64,000 nucleotides of DNA from Miscanthus floridulus (lineage: Eukaryota; Streptophyta; Magnoliopsida; Poales; Poaceae). Positions 11,401 through 22,845 of the stretch are shown in pieces. The stretch is from contig NC_089584.1 of assembly GCF_019320115.1 (NCBI RefSeq), positions 56,602,852 to 56,666,851 of the forward strand, written 5' to 3'. The translations under genes were made by a program, and so were the position numbers. Position 1 is the first letter of the stretch; the number at the start of each line of letters is the position of its first letter. The notes under the pieces were generated by a model, which was not told where the DNA came from, did not search any database, and saw only the letters and a list, made by a program, of their open reading frames with translations.

Positions 11401-12698
11401 GATAAGCGTCAAGTGGTGATTTCATCATTCGCAATGGTTCCTTACTCAAGAAATGTCCTGAGAGCTTAATAATGAATAATGCTTTAACTGGAGACCGAAT
11501 GGGACATGGGTCGTGTCTCTGGTGGTTAAGCTGATAGGTTTACCAAGTTGTGCTTGTCCCATCTGTGTCGGTTGAGGACCATACCGTTGGACACCTATTG
11601 TGAGTCAAGACCTTGTAGTACTAGCCACATACTCTAGTAAGCCTAACACTTTTGCTATTCCATTATGTGAAGAGACAACTACGCACTGGGCATGGGAGAT
11701 GGTGAGAGTAGCGTGTACACATCTTGTGAGTCCATCAGGAGTGACGTAGGGAGGTGGAGTACTATGCACTTGGGTAGCGCAGACTGGCTCACGTTTTGGA
11801 GGATCCGAGTGAGGGTTGATATATGTAGATTCAGGACCAGTCCTAGACCTGCATATGTCATGTGGTAAGGAAACCCTAGCTAGGCCAAATCGATTTGAAT
11901 CACTGTTGCCTCATGAAGAAGACTCGATTCTCTGCTCTACATCTTAGTTAATAACTAAAACATTAGTGCTATGTTTATGGGATGGGATGATGTTTATGAG
12001 ATGGAATGATAAAGAAGTGATTGACTTAGATCAAGTGCAAACTAGATACTTATAATGAGTTAACTTGAGCTAAAATATCGAAAGTAAGGATCAATTATTA
12101 GTAAGCTTTTTTGCAAAAGTTAATCTTGATTTTTGCTACAGACTTACCTTTATTCCCCGTATGCCTGCATATCCTCAGAGTCTTTCCTTTTCATCGGTTA
12201 AGTCTTGTTGAGTACTTATGTACTCAGGGTTTGTTAAACCCTTGTTGCTAGTGAGCCCATGAGCAGTTAGGCTTTTGCCCCTGCTGCATGACGGTCCTAG
12301 AGGAGGAGTCCTAGCAGTAGAGCAGTTGTTGTGCACCCTTAGGCAGGGTGAACTTCTTTTGATTGTAGTATAAGTGGTACCTGTTTTGCTACCCCACTGC
12401 CTGGATGGCTAAAACTTATGGTTTGTAATAACTAATAAATGGGTTGTAAACTTATGGTTTGTAAGACTTTCGCTAATTACTCTGATGTAATATATTTGTA
12501 TATTTATACAACTATTGTAATACTATAATGCTTCCTGTGATGTATCCTGCTCTAAAAGGTAAACATGGATGATTCAAGGTTCCCCTGAGGACACGCGATA
12601 GACTACCAAGCTTGTCTAGCTCCCATGTGCAGCAGTCAAAAGTCTGAAGGACAATGATAGGCACATGTGGGCTATACAACTTGGGCAGCTCTACCACA
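8481..12698 (+). mobile_element. 3' LTR of a Tekay/Del-like gypsy element (about 4.2 kb)
   Basis: It starts at the third polypurine tract and ends GGGCAGCTCTACCACA. That end matches the ends at 3404 (TTGGGCAGTTCTGTCGCA) and about 21697. The interior order matches the other long LTR in the window: AT-rich head, GC-rich block (9230-10400), AT-rich middle, a GAATCACTGTTGCCTC box near 11895, the GAGTACTTATGTACTCAGGG segment near 12212, and a GACTACCAAGCTTG end block. Very long LTRs of 3-5 kb are typical of this lineage. CACTA subterminal sequence follows directly, so the parent element appears to have landed in the end of CACTA-A. The matching 5' LTR is not in the window. Confidence 0.7.
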
Positions 12699-12742
12699 CA
12701 TTTAGTCGCAGTTGGTGTTTCCATCTGGTACTAAAGGATCCT
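12699..12742. repeat. CACTA-A left subterminal inverted repeat
   Basis: TTTAGTCGCAGTTGG and CATCTGGTACTAAAGG are imperfect reverse complements around a GTGTTTC centre. They match the well-known TTTAGTCCCGGTTGG repeats of grass CACTA elements, presumed transposase binding sites. Confidence 0.7.
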
Positions 12743-13054
12743 TTTTTCCATTTCTTTCCATTCCTTTTATGGTTTCTTTTCAATTCAATTCTTGTTGGTT
12801 TCAATTAGATTTTCATATATGAATTCTACGCTGCTAATATATGTCAACATATACGTATAAGGTTTCAGTTCGTGTATTATACATAAATAACATACTAAGA
12901 TGTATGAAACTATATATATACAAATAGTTCAAGAGGTTGTACATACATGGAATATGTACATAAGAAAGTCACAAAAAGCTTGTACTCATGTCCTTGGGAT
13001 TTCATTCAACCCTAATCTTTAGTATTTGTATGGCTACTAGGTAATATTTCTTCT

Positions 13055-13990
13055 CTAGTCATAGTAGTACGCGCCTTTGGGTTCTATGACCTCATCCATA
13101 AGAAATCCGGACAATGCCTCTTGAATTGCTTTGATCTAGGTCAGCTCAGTAGGACCTTTTGCTTTTGCCATTCGACCTTCAATTCAAATGAAAGGAAAAG
13201 TATGAATATATATATATATGATTATATATATCAACACAATGGTAATAAATAAATTGTGTATATTTTTACGTACTTCGAGGATCTCTTCACTTGTTCTTAT
13301 TGAGTACTGCATGAGGAACTCGCACACGTAGTATCCACATAAGTTGTTCCCTGATCCCTGCTATAGACATCCACTTTACAAGAAAAAGATTCATCATCAA
13401 CCAATGAAGCATGGTAATAATGAATTGAACTAAATAAAGATGCGGTGACCTAGCTAGTACTTACTAGATATTGGGCTATATCTAGAGGCACTTTCTAATT
13501 ACCATAATGGTGTTTCTGGGCGAACATAGCCCAAGCACTGCCCAACAAAATAATAAATGGAGTTATATCAATAAAATGGCATAAGAGAGTATATATACAA
13601 TGTTCCAGACTGAAATTACCACTAGAGAATATCTATCATTTCTTGGTATTCTTCTTAGGGTTTTGTCGCTGAGTCAAAGATTTTTACAAGACTCCTAGGC
13701 ATATCGATGAGCAGCAGTATGCAGTGAAAGCTACATGTTTATATGCAGCCATAACTCATTAACTAAAGTCAACATCGAGTAACCAAAATAAATTGTGCAC
13801 AAGACATTAACACTCACTTGAAGTTGTAAGGGAAGAGTATCAGTGTCTTGTCATGTTGCTTATATAAGAACCTAAAATGATTATTCTCTACTTGAGGTCG
13901 CCATCTATCATATGGAGTAACCGTGTCCCTGAATGTGCGATTTAGATCCATGAAACCAATATTAGTCATCCATTTTTTCTTTAGTTTTAG
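13055..13990 (-). pseudogene. C-terminal Ulp1-like cysteine protease (C48) domain of the CACTA-A gene
   Basis: Read right to left, separate exons give: a segment ending LILFPYNF (13818-13990), an intron with GTGAGT donor and TAG acceptor, HCILLLIDMPRS…VKIFDSATKP (about 13625-13730), DQGNNLCGYYVCEF (about 13265-13375), and a final FLMDEVIEPKGAYYYD followed by TAG at 13055. These match the Ulp1/SENP peptidase fold: the His (13724-13726), the Asp of IFDS, the oxyanion Gln of DQG and the Cys of LCGYY are all still readable. Known family members cut SUMO or other isopeptide bonds, and such domains are found fused to plant transposon proteins. In-frame TAG stops follow SATKP and the MIDIL segment, so this copy is not functional. 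The domain call is fairly secure; its role in transposition is unknown. Confidence 0.62.
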
Positions 13991-14303
13991 CATCTCATAT
14001 CTACATATATATAGTACAAAAGAATGTATATAGTGTGAGGATAACTATATATAAACAATGAACTAACATGCAAGTTACTTTAATTGTAGATAGAATCACT
14101 TATAGAAACTAGTAGCTAAGAAGAGATTTGTTGAGAGCAGTCCCAGTTTAATAGTTGGTGTAATTCATTCAACACAGTATGTATAATGTCATAGCCATTG
14201 AAGTAATGCTCTGGTCTAACTCTGGCAAGAACCTATGCCCCTTCCTTCGCACACGCACTTAAGTACCACTTGTTAACAAGAACATTTGTGTACCCAGTGA
14301 TGA

Positions 14304-14763
14304 CTAGGACTTAGGGTTGATAAGACTCCTACCATACACATAGGTCCTATAAATATCAAACTTGGTTGTTGGTAATGATCCTCCACCAATGAGTTGTTGA
14401 GGTGTGAGACCTGTTGTGTCCATGAAGTCTTGGAGTGCCTCCCTATCAATTGGACCTTCCTTGTGTGTTTGTAAAATCATCATCAACAACTAGTGGGTCG
14501 ATAGATTGCTTAGATAGCTGCCCGAGCCGTGCAACATCTTTCCCTGCTCTCTTCACTTTCAGCGACACCTTATATGACTTGTTGAGAGAGCATTCATAGT
14601 CCGATAATGGCGAGGGCTTACATGCCTCATGCCTCTTTTTCTCCACTTCAATGACTTTTTTCCTTAGTTCTCGTTGAGCTATGTAGTGTGGCTTTTGCGA
14701 GTTTTTCATAAGTTCCTTCTTCTTTGCTATTGATTCTGCTACACTTTGCCGCCAATTATCCAT
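14304..14763 (-). pseudogene. Middle segment of the CACTA-A ORF2 protein (basic, Lys-rich)
   Basis: Two overlapping frames, 14763-14446 and 14489-14304, are the same ancestral gene with a frame change near 14450-14490. The first is a charged helical segment with many Lys/Glu/Arg residues and ends VVDDDFTN. The second ends in a FDIYRTYVYGRSL-like stretch that commonly precedes the C48 domain in plant En/Spm-type proteins. It lies between the Transposase_24 region and the protease exons in the expected order. It is broken by stops and has no product of its own. Confidence 0.5.
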
Positions 14764-14999
14764 ATCGTTTTGTGCTGCCTGCTTTTGATTCCTCTTCAGA
14801 CTTCTTGTAAGGTAGCTTCTCCGGGGACATCGTTTTACGATGGCTGGCTGTCTTCTTCAATGGGGACTTCACCAGGGGCGGGGGCCTCTTATGGTGCCTC
14901 TATAGTGTGGGAGGCGGAGGAGGGGGAGACCAGCTTGGAGGAGATGGAGATGGAGATGCAGCCGTGCCATGGAACACATCATCATTATCCAGAGCATCA

Positions 15000-15700
15000 T
15001 CATCATCCAGAGCACTCTGATGATCATCATGGGATGGAAGAACTAGACTCATGTTGGAGGACCTATGAGTACAAAAATGATTGGGAGTAAATGGTTATAT
15101 GCGGGAAGCCAATAATTGAGAATGATAATTGAAAAACTATTTCGTTCACTTTCATCTGCACCTATCATGAGATATTCTTTAATAACTCTATCCACCGAGA
15201 TGTTATAATATCCTGGTAGAATTAGATTCCCAGGGCTTCTTGGTGTCATGTTAGGGGACCACATGAGAAACAATATCATGCGCCACCATGATTGTGCTAT
15301 TCCCGATGGGAATATGCAGCTCACATGGCATCAAAGGCACAATAATGCCATCCACGGGGAAGTGCTTGCAATGCGTCATCTTGATTTGGGAGCTCAGTGG
15401 AAGCATAGCTACTTCTTAGCTGAGGGGGGCTAATGTTGACTCCATGCTCTGATGTTGACTACCTTTGGCTACTCAACTGTAGTGCCACTTGCCATCTGAT
15501 TTCCTCTTGCATTCTCACGTCCATGTTTAGTTCTCGCTCCTACGATCTAAGCATCGCCTCCTCTAACTAGCAGGATCCACTCTGCCTCCTCATCCTTCTT
15601 TCGCTGGCAGCTTCTATATATAGCGGTGCATCCTTATGGAAGCAATGCTGCCACAAAATAAACACTTTGCCTCACATTCGCCTAGGGTGTTTAGGAGTCT
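15000..15700 (-). other. CACTA-A interior, decayed gene sequence
   Basis: This stretch links the Transposase_24 part to the middle segment. The plus strand at 14940-15050 is rich in GAG/GAT and CAT triplets, so the minus strand encodes a low-complexity Asp/Met/Ser-type run. No domain is recognisable. It probably holds coding remnants and introns of the same gene. Confidence 0.35.
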
Positions 15701-16600
15701 AGAGAGCATTCATCACCTCATCCTTCTTGCGGTTGGGCATAAAGGCACCACTGACAAAAGCATCTACAATATCAAAAAGTCTTTGTGCTGCTGTTCCAAT
15801 TTGCCCACCGAATAACTGCCTCCCTGGTCTCTGGGTCCAGTGATCCCCCATGCATGAAAAACCAATTCTTAGAGCATTCGGGCCAATCGATTGAAAATGG
15901 ATGGATCCCTTTAGCAAGCAGGTCTGCTTCTGTTCTTTGCCACCTAGGAAAATGGCACTCCTTGTAGCCACCTGATCCTATTTTATGATGGTATACCTTT
16001 TGTCATGCATTGTAGTTGGCTTCCTTCTCACCCATGCATCACCCTCTTCTGAGGTCTTGTACCTCACAAATTCAGGCCAGTCGTCCCTCAACTTTTTGTA
16101 TGGGTTATTATCATTGAAATCTAGAGTTAGATTCTTCTTCATATATTCATTGTACAGCTTCTTCTTCTAGGTCTAGAATTGTGTGGTCATCTTCTTGAGA
16201 GCCCCACTTTTGACTAGTTTTTTAAATCTTCACCTCCTGGTAGCTAGAAATGTGCAGTGATTGAAGCCTAGAGAAGGTCGTCCTTGTCTCGCTCAGAGAC
16301 AAAACTGAAGTTAGGATCATCCTTCTTCTATTTCCATTCATGGGCGATGATCGAGAGATTGTCCCAAACAAGAACCCCATAGTGGTTTATGAATTAATTT
16401 GCATTCTTTGCTGAAAGGAGTGGTTCACCGGTATTTGGATAGACTTCTGTGATTATGTACCGGCCCTCCAATGGTTTTGTGAGGCCTCGCACACTTTTAC
16501 TACTTTTTTGTCGACGTCATCGTGGTCGATCTAGAGGGTTATGTATGTAGAAACACAAAGATCTTGCTTCTTGCTCATCTTCAAAATTTAGTAAGTATTG
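15699..16600 (-). pseudogene. Transposase_24 (Ptta/En/Spm) region of the CACTA-A gene
   Basis: Reading leftward from about 16600, one frame gives NQYLLNFEDEQ, then LEGRYIITEVYPNTGEPLL, NANKFINHYGVLVWDN and IIAHEWK. This is the N-terminal part of plant CACTA ORF2 proteins, where GRYIITEV…KVANKFV…GVVVRD is usual. Further left, 15971-15699 gives segments close to WPECS…FMHGG…LDPET around a conserved core of PF03004, spread over two frames. The protein is thought to be a TNPA-like DNA-binding accessory factor, not the catalytic transposase. Several TGA/TAG stops and frame changes are present. Confidence 0.65.
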
Positions 16601-16673
16601 ATTGCCGTTATCGAACTCCGTTGGGTCAAGCATCGACCTGGTTGGGGGCATATTGAGTGCTGGCATTGATAAT

Positions 16674-16955
16674 TGTAACATCCCGGCCTAGGGCTTAACA
16701 GGATTAATAGGATACTCATACCAACAAGTTGTAACTTCTTTTCTGGAAGCCCATCTCTAAAGAACTCTGAGGTTAAGCGTGCTTGGCCTAGAGCAATTTC
16801 AAGATGGGTGACCGATCGGTAAATCTTTCCCGGGTGCCGCACGAGTGAGGACAAAGTGCGCAGAAAAGACTTGTGTGGGTCTGTGAGGGCAGTCTATGTT
16901 CTAGAAAAGCTGCCAGATGTAAGCGGGCCCGTCCTCATAGAGGCAGGATGTTATA
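16674..16955 (+). mobile_element. Cassandra-type TRIM, single LTR
   Basis: It starts TGTAACATCCCGGCC and ends GGATGTTATA, about 282 bp, the usual size for a Cassandra LTR. The body contains a 5S rRNA-like segment (separate entry) and then GTGCGCAGAAAAGAC and GTAAGCGGGCCCG stretches typical of the grass Cassandra LTR. Cassandra is a short non-coding retrotransposon whose LTRs carry 5S-derived RNA polymerase III promoters. Only one LTR is present, so this is a solo LTR. Flanking bases (ATAAT, GAATG) do not form a clean duplication. It sits in the N-terminal coding part of CACTA-A. Confidence 0.82.
16710..16840 (+). other. 5S rRNA-derived segment with internal Pol III promoter boxes
   Basis: It runs from GGATACTCATACCA through GAGGTTAAGCGTGCTTGG (A-box/intermediate element region) and AAGATGGGTGACC (C-box region) to a CCCGGGTGCC end. 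These blocks align by eye with plant 5S rRNA, while the first third is clearly diverged (CTTCTTTTCTGGAAGCCC). It is therefore the 5S-like domain of the Cassandra LTR and not a ribosomal gene. The promoter boxes look largely kept, so Pol III transcription is possible but unproven. Confidence 0.8.
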
Positions 16956-16976
16956 GAATGAGCATCATTCATCTAT

Positions 16977-19900
16977 TGTAACACCCCTGGTGTTTGGCTT
17001 CCACATTTGCACTTGCATTTCATAAACATGAGCATCATTCATCCATTCGTAAGTTTAGAATTGTCTGAAACATGCTTTTGAAACATTGCAACATATAGTT
17101 ACATTCTATGTGTGGTTATTTTAGGAAATGAATAGTGTGTAACAACTCAAGTGCAACATGTGCAACACACTTTAGTGAAACATGGTTAGCTAGTACAATG
17201 CCACCAACTCATGAAACATATGAAACATGGTTTTGAAACAGAAGTCACAAAGTCACTTGTTTGTCCTTGTTTCAGTACATGTGATGCTTGATTTTGTTGT
17301 GACCAATGTGTGGTGTGGCTAATTATCCTCTTAAGCAACTTAGTTATACTTAGACTATCATTAGGAACAATGTTCATGTTGATCATTTTGCCTAATTAGG
17401 TTTCCAAGTCATGGTTTGACTACTTTAGACCCCTAGAGCTCCTGGGTTTGACTATTTAAAAAGTATAGCTTAGATTGTTTGCATGTCTGAGCAACCTAAA
17501 GCAAAGTTGTAGCAAATTTTATAAGGAACAAACTTTGTTTAGGAGCCAAGTCATGAAAATGTGCAGAAGATGCTCAAAAGGGACCCACAATTCAGTTTTA
17601 GGGTTGATTTGGAAACTCTAAAAAATTTCTAAGTGTTAACTGCATTCACCGATTACTGTGGCTGACTTTGGCTTGATGTAACTTGTGATCCTTTGGGAAT
17701 TAGCTGATACTTTCTAAAGCAATGTTGTAGCCCTATAGTAGCTCTACATGATTCCTTCAAGGAGGTTTTGCTAACTCACCACTGATTAGGCGTTTGACGG
17801 TCATCAAGTAACGCTGTCAGGCATCAATGTCTTGACTGAATCAAAGCTATAGTGCCGACTGGCAACAGAGACCGGCCGCCGCGTGGCCGCCACGCGCCGT
17901 GGCTGGCCTGACGCCACTGCCCGATGTCCTCCGCTTGAAGCTGTGTCCTCTTGCCTCTCTTCTCACTCTCCTTCACCCTCCGTTGCCTTCTCCGCTCACA
18001 GCAGCAGTAGCATGCCGGCTCCGCCATTGCCGCTGAGCACGTGCCATCGCCTAGCTCCCTCGCCACTATGAAAACACTGCCTCCAGCTAGCCCAAAGCTC
18101 TGCCGTGTCCTCCTCTACCTCCTCCACCTCTTAGCTGAGCCTATCGAGTCGAGGTGAGGGCACATTTGTCACTTCCGCCGCCACCGCCATGAGCGCGACC
18201 TCACCGGAGTTTGAGGCCGCCGTGGTCGGGATAGCTAGGGTTCCTCTCATCCTCCTTTTCCTACCTAGCTAGCTCTGTGGTGACCTCGTGAAGCTCGTAC
18301 CGAGCTCGAAAGAGGCAATGGGGGCTCGCCGTCACTAGCACTACCACCGGAGCTCCACCGAGCCATCGTGCGCCATGGCCGCCTTACCTAGAGTTTGCTA
18401 GAGCTTAGGGTTAGTAGGTCAATCAATGCGGGAGATCACGGCGAGCACAGAGGTACCCTCCTTGTCGCCGGTGAAGCCGCCGTCAGCGAGCTTTGCCGCT
18501 GCCGCGCCATCGCAGCCACCTCCCCTGTTTCCTCTCGTTGACCTGTGGGGTCATCTGACCTGAGGGCCCCGCTTGTCAGTGACTGAGTATTAGAAGCGAG
18601 TTCAATTATTTCCTGTTTTGATGCTATTTTGTAAAAAATGTATCTCCAGTTTTGTAGATCCAAAGTGAGTGGTTCCAATTTTGTTAGGATCATAATGAAG
18701 TGTAGTATTTAGGAAAAATATAACATGAACACTTGTAGTGGAATTTTTGGATGAATTAAATAGGAACTTGAAATGTGTTTTTAAATGCATGCAAACTTGT
18801 TTAAATTATATCTTGAGTTCCTGTGCTCCAACAATTATGAAATTTTGTTGGTGAGCTATTTGGATTAGTAGAACCTCTGGTAAAATTTGAGAGTCATTGC
18901 ATATATGGTTTATGAGTTATAGATTTTCCTTTTATCATTGAATGGTCCTTGTGTGAATTTTTGTAATTTATCCATGAATCCTATGACCATGAAATTTTGT
19001 GAGGAATGTGCTAGTACCTTAAGGATGCTAGGAAAAATATAAAATTTGTTGCTTGACACTTTTCACTAGGGTTTCCTAATTATGTCATGTTAAGCCTTTA
19101 TGCCTGGTCATTTTTGTATAGGATATTATTCTTCCTCAAATGATGTGAAATTTTTATAGTAGTCTACTTGGATCATGTGGTACCTACTGTAATTTTTGTA
19201 GATTAAATGGTGTAGTTTTCATATATGTTTACCATTTCCCCTAATTAATTAAATAAATTAAGAAAGGCATTAAAAGAAATGAATTGGTGGTGAACACTTT
19301 GCTTTCTGGTGTTCTTGTGACATGTGTGATAAGTGAGTAGAGTTGGTTTTATCCAATTAGTTGTTTGCAACATAAGTTAATAAATATTTTCTGGCATTAT
19401 ATCTTTCTGGACAGTTCTCGGGACTTTACAAAGTTTTCCATGATATTTTGGTTTGCTGGGATTGTGGTGAATACAAAAGTTGTAAATAACTTATGTATCT
19501 AGCTCCTGTCAAAACTTGGTGGCATTTGGACCAGTAGTTTAGGAGTTACAGTCATTCAAAGTTGGATCACAGAGTTGCTTATTCTCTGTCTTGTTGGACC
19601 TGATCATGTAATTCTGTAAATTCGACCTTGTAAAGGTTGGAATCATGCCTTGAGGTCTAAAAATGAATTGTAGGTAATTTAATAAGCTTTCCAAATTGTC
19701 TTGTTGCATGTCATTTGGAATTGTAGATCTTCAATTATGGTCAGTTTACCGTACCACTGTATAGTCTCTGTTTCGCTGAAATATGAATGTTTGTGTGCAT
19801 GCTTTGTTGCAATGTTGTTGTTGATTGTTTAGGTGCTAGCCTAACTTGAGAACATGCTTAGGTGCAGATGCTAGGTACTTAACTGAAGATGAGCAATTGT

Positions 19901-21697
19901 ACATTAGATTGTATAAACTTGGTAAGTTAAAGTGATTTGAATAGAGCCTAAGTCGGAAAATACGGACTGCAGTAAGCATGTGCATTCCTCGAGCATCCCT
20001 AACTTCGTTCATGTGCATCCATGATATTTATTTTGTGCATTCATGCAATAGGTGTGCCGGAGGGAGTGACGCTGCTAGAGTTCAAGGGAGCGAGCCAGGA
20101 GGAGGAGCCCGAGGTGCAGGAAATCGACGAAACAGACGCCGAGGAGGAGTTGCTTAAGTGCCCTAACCACCATCCTTCCTCTTTCCTGAAAGGCAAGCCT
20201 CAGAGCATATTAAGTCTCCCATGTTTTTACAAACATCTTGAGTATCTCTTATTGTTAAGGATGCATTAAGTATAAGAATTAGTTGGAACCAATTGTTGCA
20301 TTATATATTCATCCTTGTCCAGATATCGTACTTGAATCCTATTTAAGTTCAGGAACGGGTTAAATGCTTAGCCATGTATAGTGCGATAGAAGTCAGGTAA
20401 TTTCCTGTCACCTACGAGCTTTAGGATGAGGTGGATCACGGTTGGCTATATTTGCTATCTTGGAAAAGAACCATGTTAATAATGAATTAAGACCGGGCGG
20501 AGTCTTATGTAGGGTTGGACATAGTGGCTCCGTCTGTGTTATTTAAGGACCAATACGTTGTACGTCCTTATGTCATGTTGAACGCAGCCCAACATTTAGC
20601 TGGCCCGATAACTCGTTCCGACCGCAAAGCCTAGTAGCTCAATTCAGGTCGGGGACGCGAGCAGGGGTCCACAATCTGGATGGAAGTAAGGATGTGCGGA
20701 GAGCCATTGGCATAAGCCCAAGGGCGGGTTAAGTCACCGAGCACTCATGGCAGAGTGGTTCTCTGATTTTGCGGCACTGATTGGACTCGTGACTCCTGAA
20801 TTGTACCAACGGTGACTTGTTTGCGACCCTGACGGGGGAAGCAAGGTTTGTGTTAGGAATACCCCTCCAGCTAGATAGGAATCGATTCGAATCGCTGTCT
20901 CTCCCGGATAGTGAGAACTTGACTGAGCAGCGGCAACGTAGATTCAATTAATTTAACGATATGGTTAAATGGATGATGATGATAATGTTGCCACGATTTA
21001 TACCTGCTATGGTTATTAATGTTTGTATCTTAATCAAATGATTGCTTAGTACAAGTGCTAATATAGATGATAGGTTAATGGCTAAAAGTCACTGCTAGTT
21101 CAGGTTAAGAGTTGATCATTATTACTTATGCTTTTCCGCAAAAAGAAAGTGTCAGCCAGATCCACTAAATTAAGCTATGCATGATCCTTGGTGTCATTTG
21201 TTTTGGTTTTCGACGGGTAAGTCTAGCTAAGTACATTCTCGTACTCAGGGTTTATTCCCCCTTGTTGTAGATGACCTTCTATATCAGGGCTTCTGTAAGT
21301 ATTGTCTCCACCCGGTGGGTGACGAAGACTAGATCATGGGCATGATCTCTGTTTCCCTTATCCGAATGCTTTTGCGGGTTGTGATCAGCAAACCAGTATT
21401 TGTATTTGAACTCGGGTGTGTAAGTTAAACTATTTGCTTCCGCATACTTTACAAGACCAGTTTTGTAATAACGATGACTCTGAGGTGTTGTAACCTATTT
21501 GCAAACCGTCTGTGAAATGTTGTAACGTACGATATGTTATGTTAAATTACTGTGATCTTGGTTGTATGCAAGTTGGTTTGAAATCCTTTGAGGTTTCAGT
21601 TGACTACCGGGTTTATATGGGCTCAAGTGCAAGAATTTGATCGTTTCGGCGATTGTTTTTGTACTTGTGCTCTTATAAATTGGTCGATTCTGTGACA
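16977..21697 (+). mobile_element. Solo LTR of a Tekay/Del-like gypsy element, about 4.7 kb
   Basis: It starts TGTAACACCCCTGGTG and ends GGTCGATTCTGTGACA. Internal landmarks match the other long LTR: GC-rich block with a GTCAGTGACTGAG end (17800-18590), AT-rich middle, an acidic coding-like patch (20050-20200), an AATCGATTCGAATCGC box (20880), GTACTCAGGGTTTATTCC (21241), and GACTACCGGGTTTATATGGG (21602) leading to the end. Coding sequence of CACTA-A lies on both sides (N-terminal exon right, main exon left), so it is an insertion there. No 5-bp duplication is seen: TCTAT on the left, GCAAT on the right. Confidence 0.75.
20051..20200 (+). other. Acidic coding-like patch inside the Tekay LTR
   Basis: The frame reads VPEGVTLLEFKGASQEEEPE, continues with a Glu/Asp-rich run and ends ELLKCPNHHPSSF. 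Similar acidic segments followed by CP.HHPSSF occur in LTRs of this lineage as I remember them. The surrounding frame (20021-20269) has no other support. It is a feature of LTR sequence and probably not a host gene. Confidence 0.4.
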
Positions 21698-21751
21698 GCA
21701 ATGTTCATCAGGAACTCATTCTGGTCATAGTCGTCTTGCGGCTCAGCCATC
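21697..21751 (-). pseudogene. N-terminal exon of the CACTA-A gene
   Basis: On the minus strand from 21751 the frame opens ATG and reads MAEPQDDYDQNEFLMNIA before meeting the Tekay LTR. This acidic start is typical of plant En/Spm ORF2 proteins, and the rest of the protein resumes on the far side of the LTR at about 16976. The insertion therefore splits the gene close to its start codon. Confidence 0.6.
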
Positions 21752-21849
21752 TTAATTACCACAACTATATATAAATGAAAACCATACACTAGTCATGCAT
21801 ATGCAAATGGATCGAGTTAGTGGCTTAAACTTAAATAACTATAGACTTA

Positions 21850-22165
21850 AGGGGTTATTATTTATGCCGAGCTCGATCTAGTAAGGGTTTGCATGCGCGG
21901 ACATCGATCAAGATATAATAAGGTTTTGGAGCGGAGCTCTCGGCCGGGTGAGGATATGGAGCGGAGCTTAATATTAGCGGATATATATCAACATTCATGT
22001 CACACTAATTATGAAGATTCAAATATATATAAATATAGAACTCAGGGTTATTATTTACCCCTTGGATAGGGTTTTGAGCGGAGCTCGACTGGGTTAAGGT
22101 TTGGAGCAGAGCTTAGGATATTAAAATATATATCAACATTGGTGTATATAAATATATAAAAATTC
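21850..22165. repeat. GAGCGGAGCT-rich duplicated segment in CACTA-A
   Basis: GGAGCGGAGCT or close variants occur at about 21930, 21958, 22076 and 22112. The longer block from GGGTTATTATTTA through ATATATATCAACATT is present twice, at about 21853-21995 and 22046-22140. It lies upstream of the gene's start codon, so it belongs to the 5' non-coding region of the element. Confidence 0.55.
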
Positions 22166-22394
22166 ATGTCACACACAGTATATATGTCAATATATCAAAA
22201 CTCAGATATGTATATATACCAAAAAATTCATAGCACTAAGAAAATTAATCATTTTAACTATGAAGATTTAAATATATTTCTTCAATATTATTTTCTACAA
22301 CTGTATTGTTTAATTTTCTACAATTTCTACATATATATATATATTATAGTACACTACAATATTTCTTTATATATTTTCTATGCCAAAAAAATAA

Positions 22395-22600
22395 TATGCA
22401 CATCACACACACACTCACTCACTCACGCTCATCACACACAGTGTACTGATCATCACTCACACACACATGATCATCATTATATCACGCACATATATACACT
22501 ATATACACTCACCAACTCTGGTGAGGATGAGGACGAAGAGGATGCCGACGTACGGTGACTCTAGTGAGGATGAGGATAGGGAGGATGCCGACGTACGGCG
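22395..22600. repeat. CA/CT-rich simple sequence and 43-bp direct duplication
   Basis: CACACACACTCACTCACTC and related runs fill 22400-22510. Directly after, a 43-bp segment containing GAGGATGCCGACGTACGG occurs twice (about 22515 and 22558), differing at a few bases. Confidence 0.65.
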
Positions 22601-22669
22601 ACGATGGAGAAGGGGTGCGTCGGAGACAACGGGGAGCAGATGTTGGCGTGTGCGGACGACGGTGACGAG

Positions 22670-22845
22670 GTAAGGCCGGCGGGGTGACAAAGCGAGCTAG
22701 GCCAGCATGGGGTGACGAGGCGAGGCGCGCGGGGTGACAAGGCGAGGCCGGCACAAGGTGACGAGGCGAGGCTGGTGGGGTGACGAGGCGAGGCCGCACA
22801 CAGGGTCAAGGCCGGGGGCCGCGCGCAGCGTGGCGAGGTAAGGCC
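22670..22845. repeat. GC-rich minisatellite in CACTA-A terminal region
   Basis: A unit of about 25-35 bp built on GGGGTGACGAGGCGAGGC recurs about six times with length changes. GC-rich 5' regions with small tandem repeats are common just inside CACTA termini. Overlapping frames on both strands here are consequences of the repeat. Confidence 0.65.

Noticed and set aside
16710..16840. A functional 5S rRNA gene
   Set aside because: The first third is diverged, no T-run terminator follows, and the flanks are those of a Cassandra LTR.
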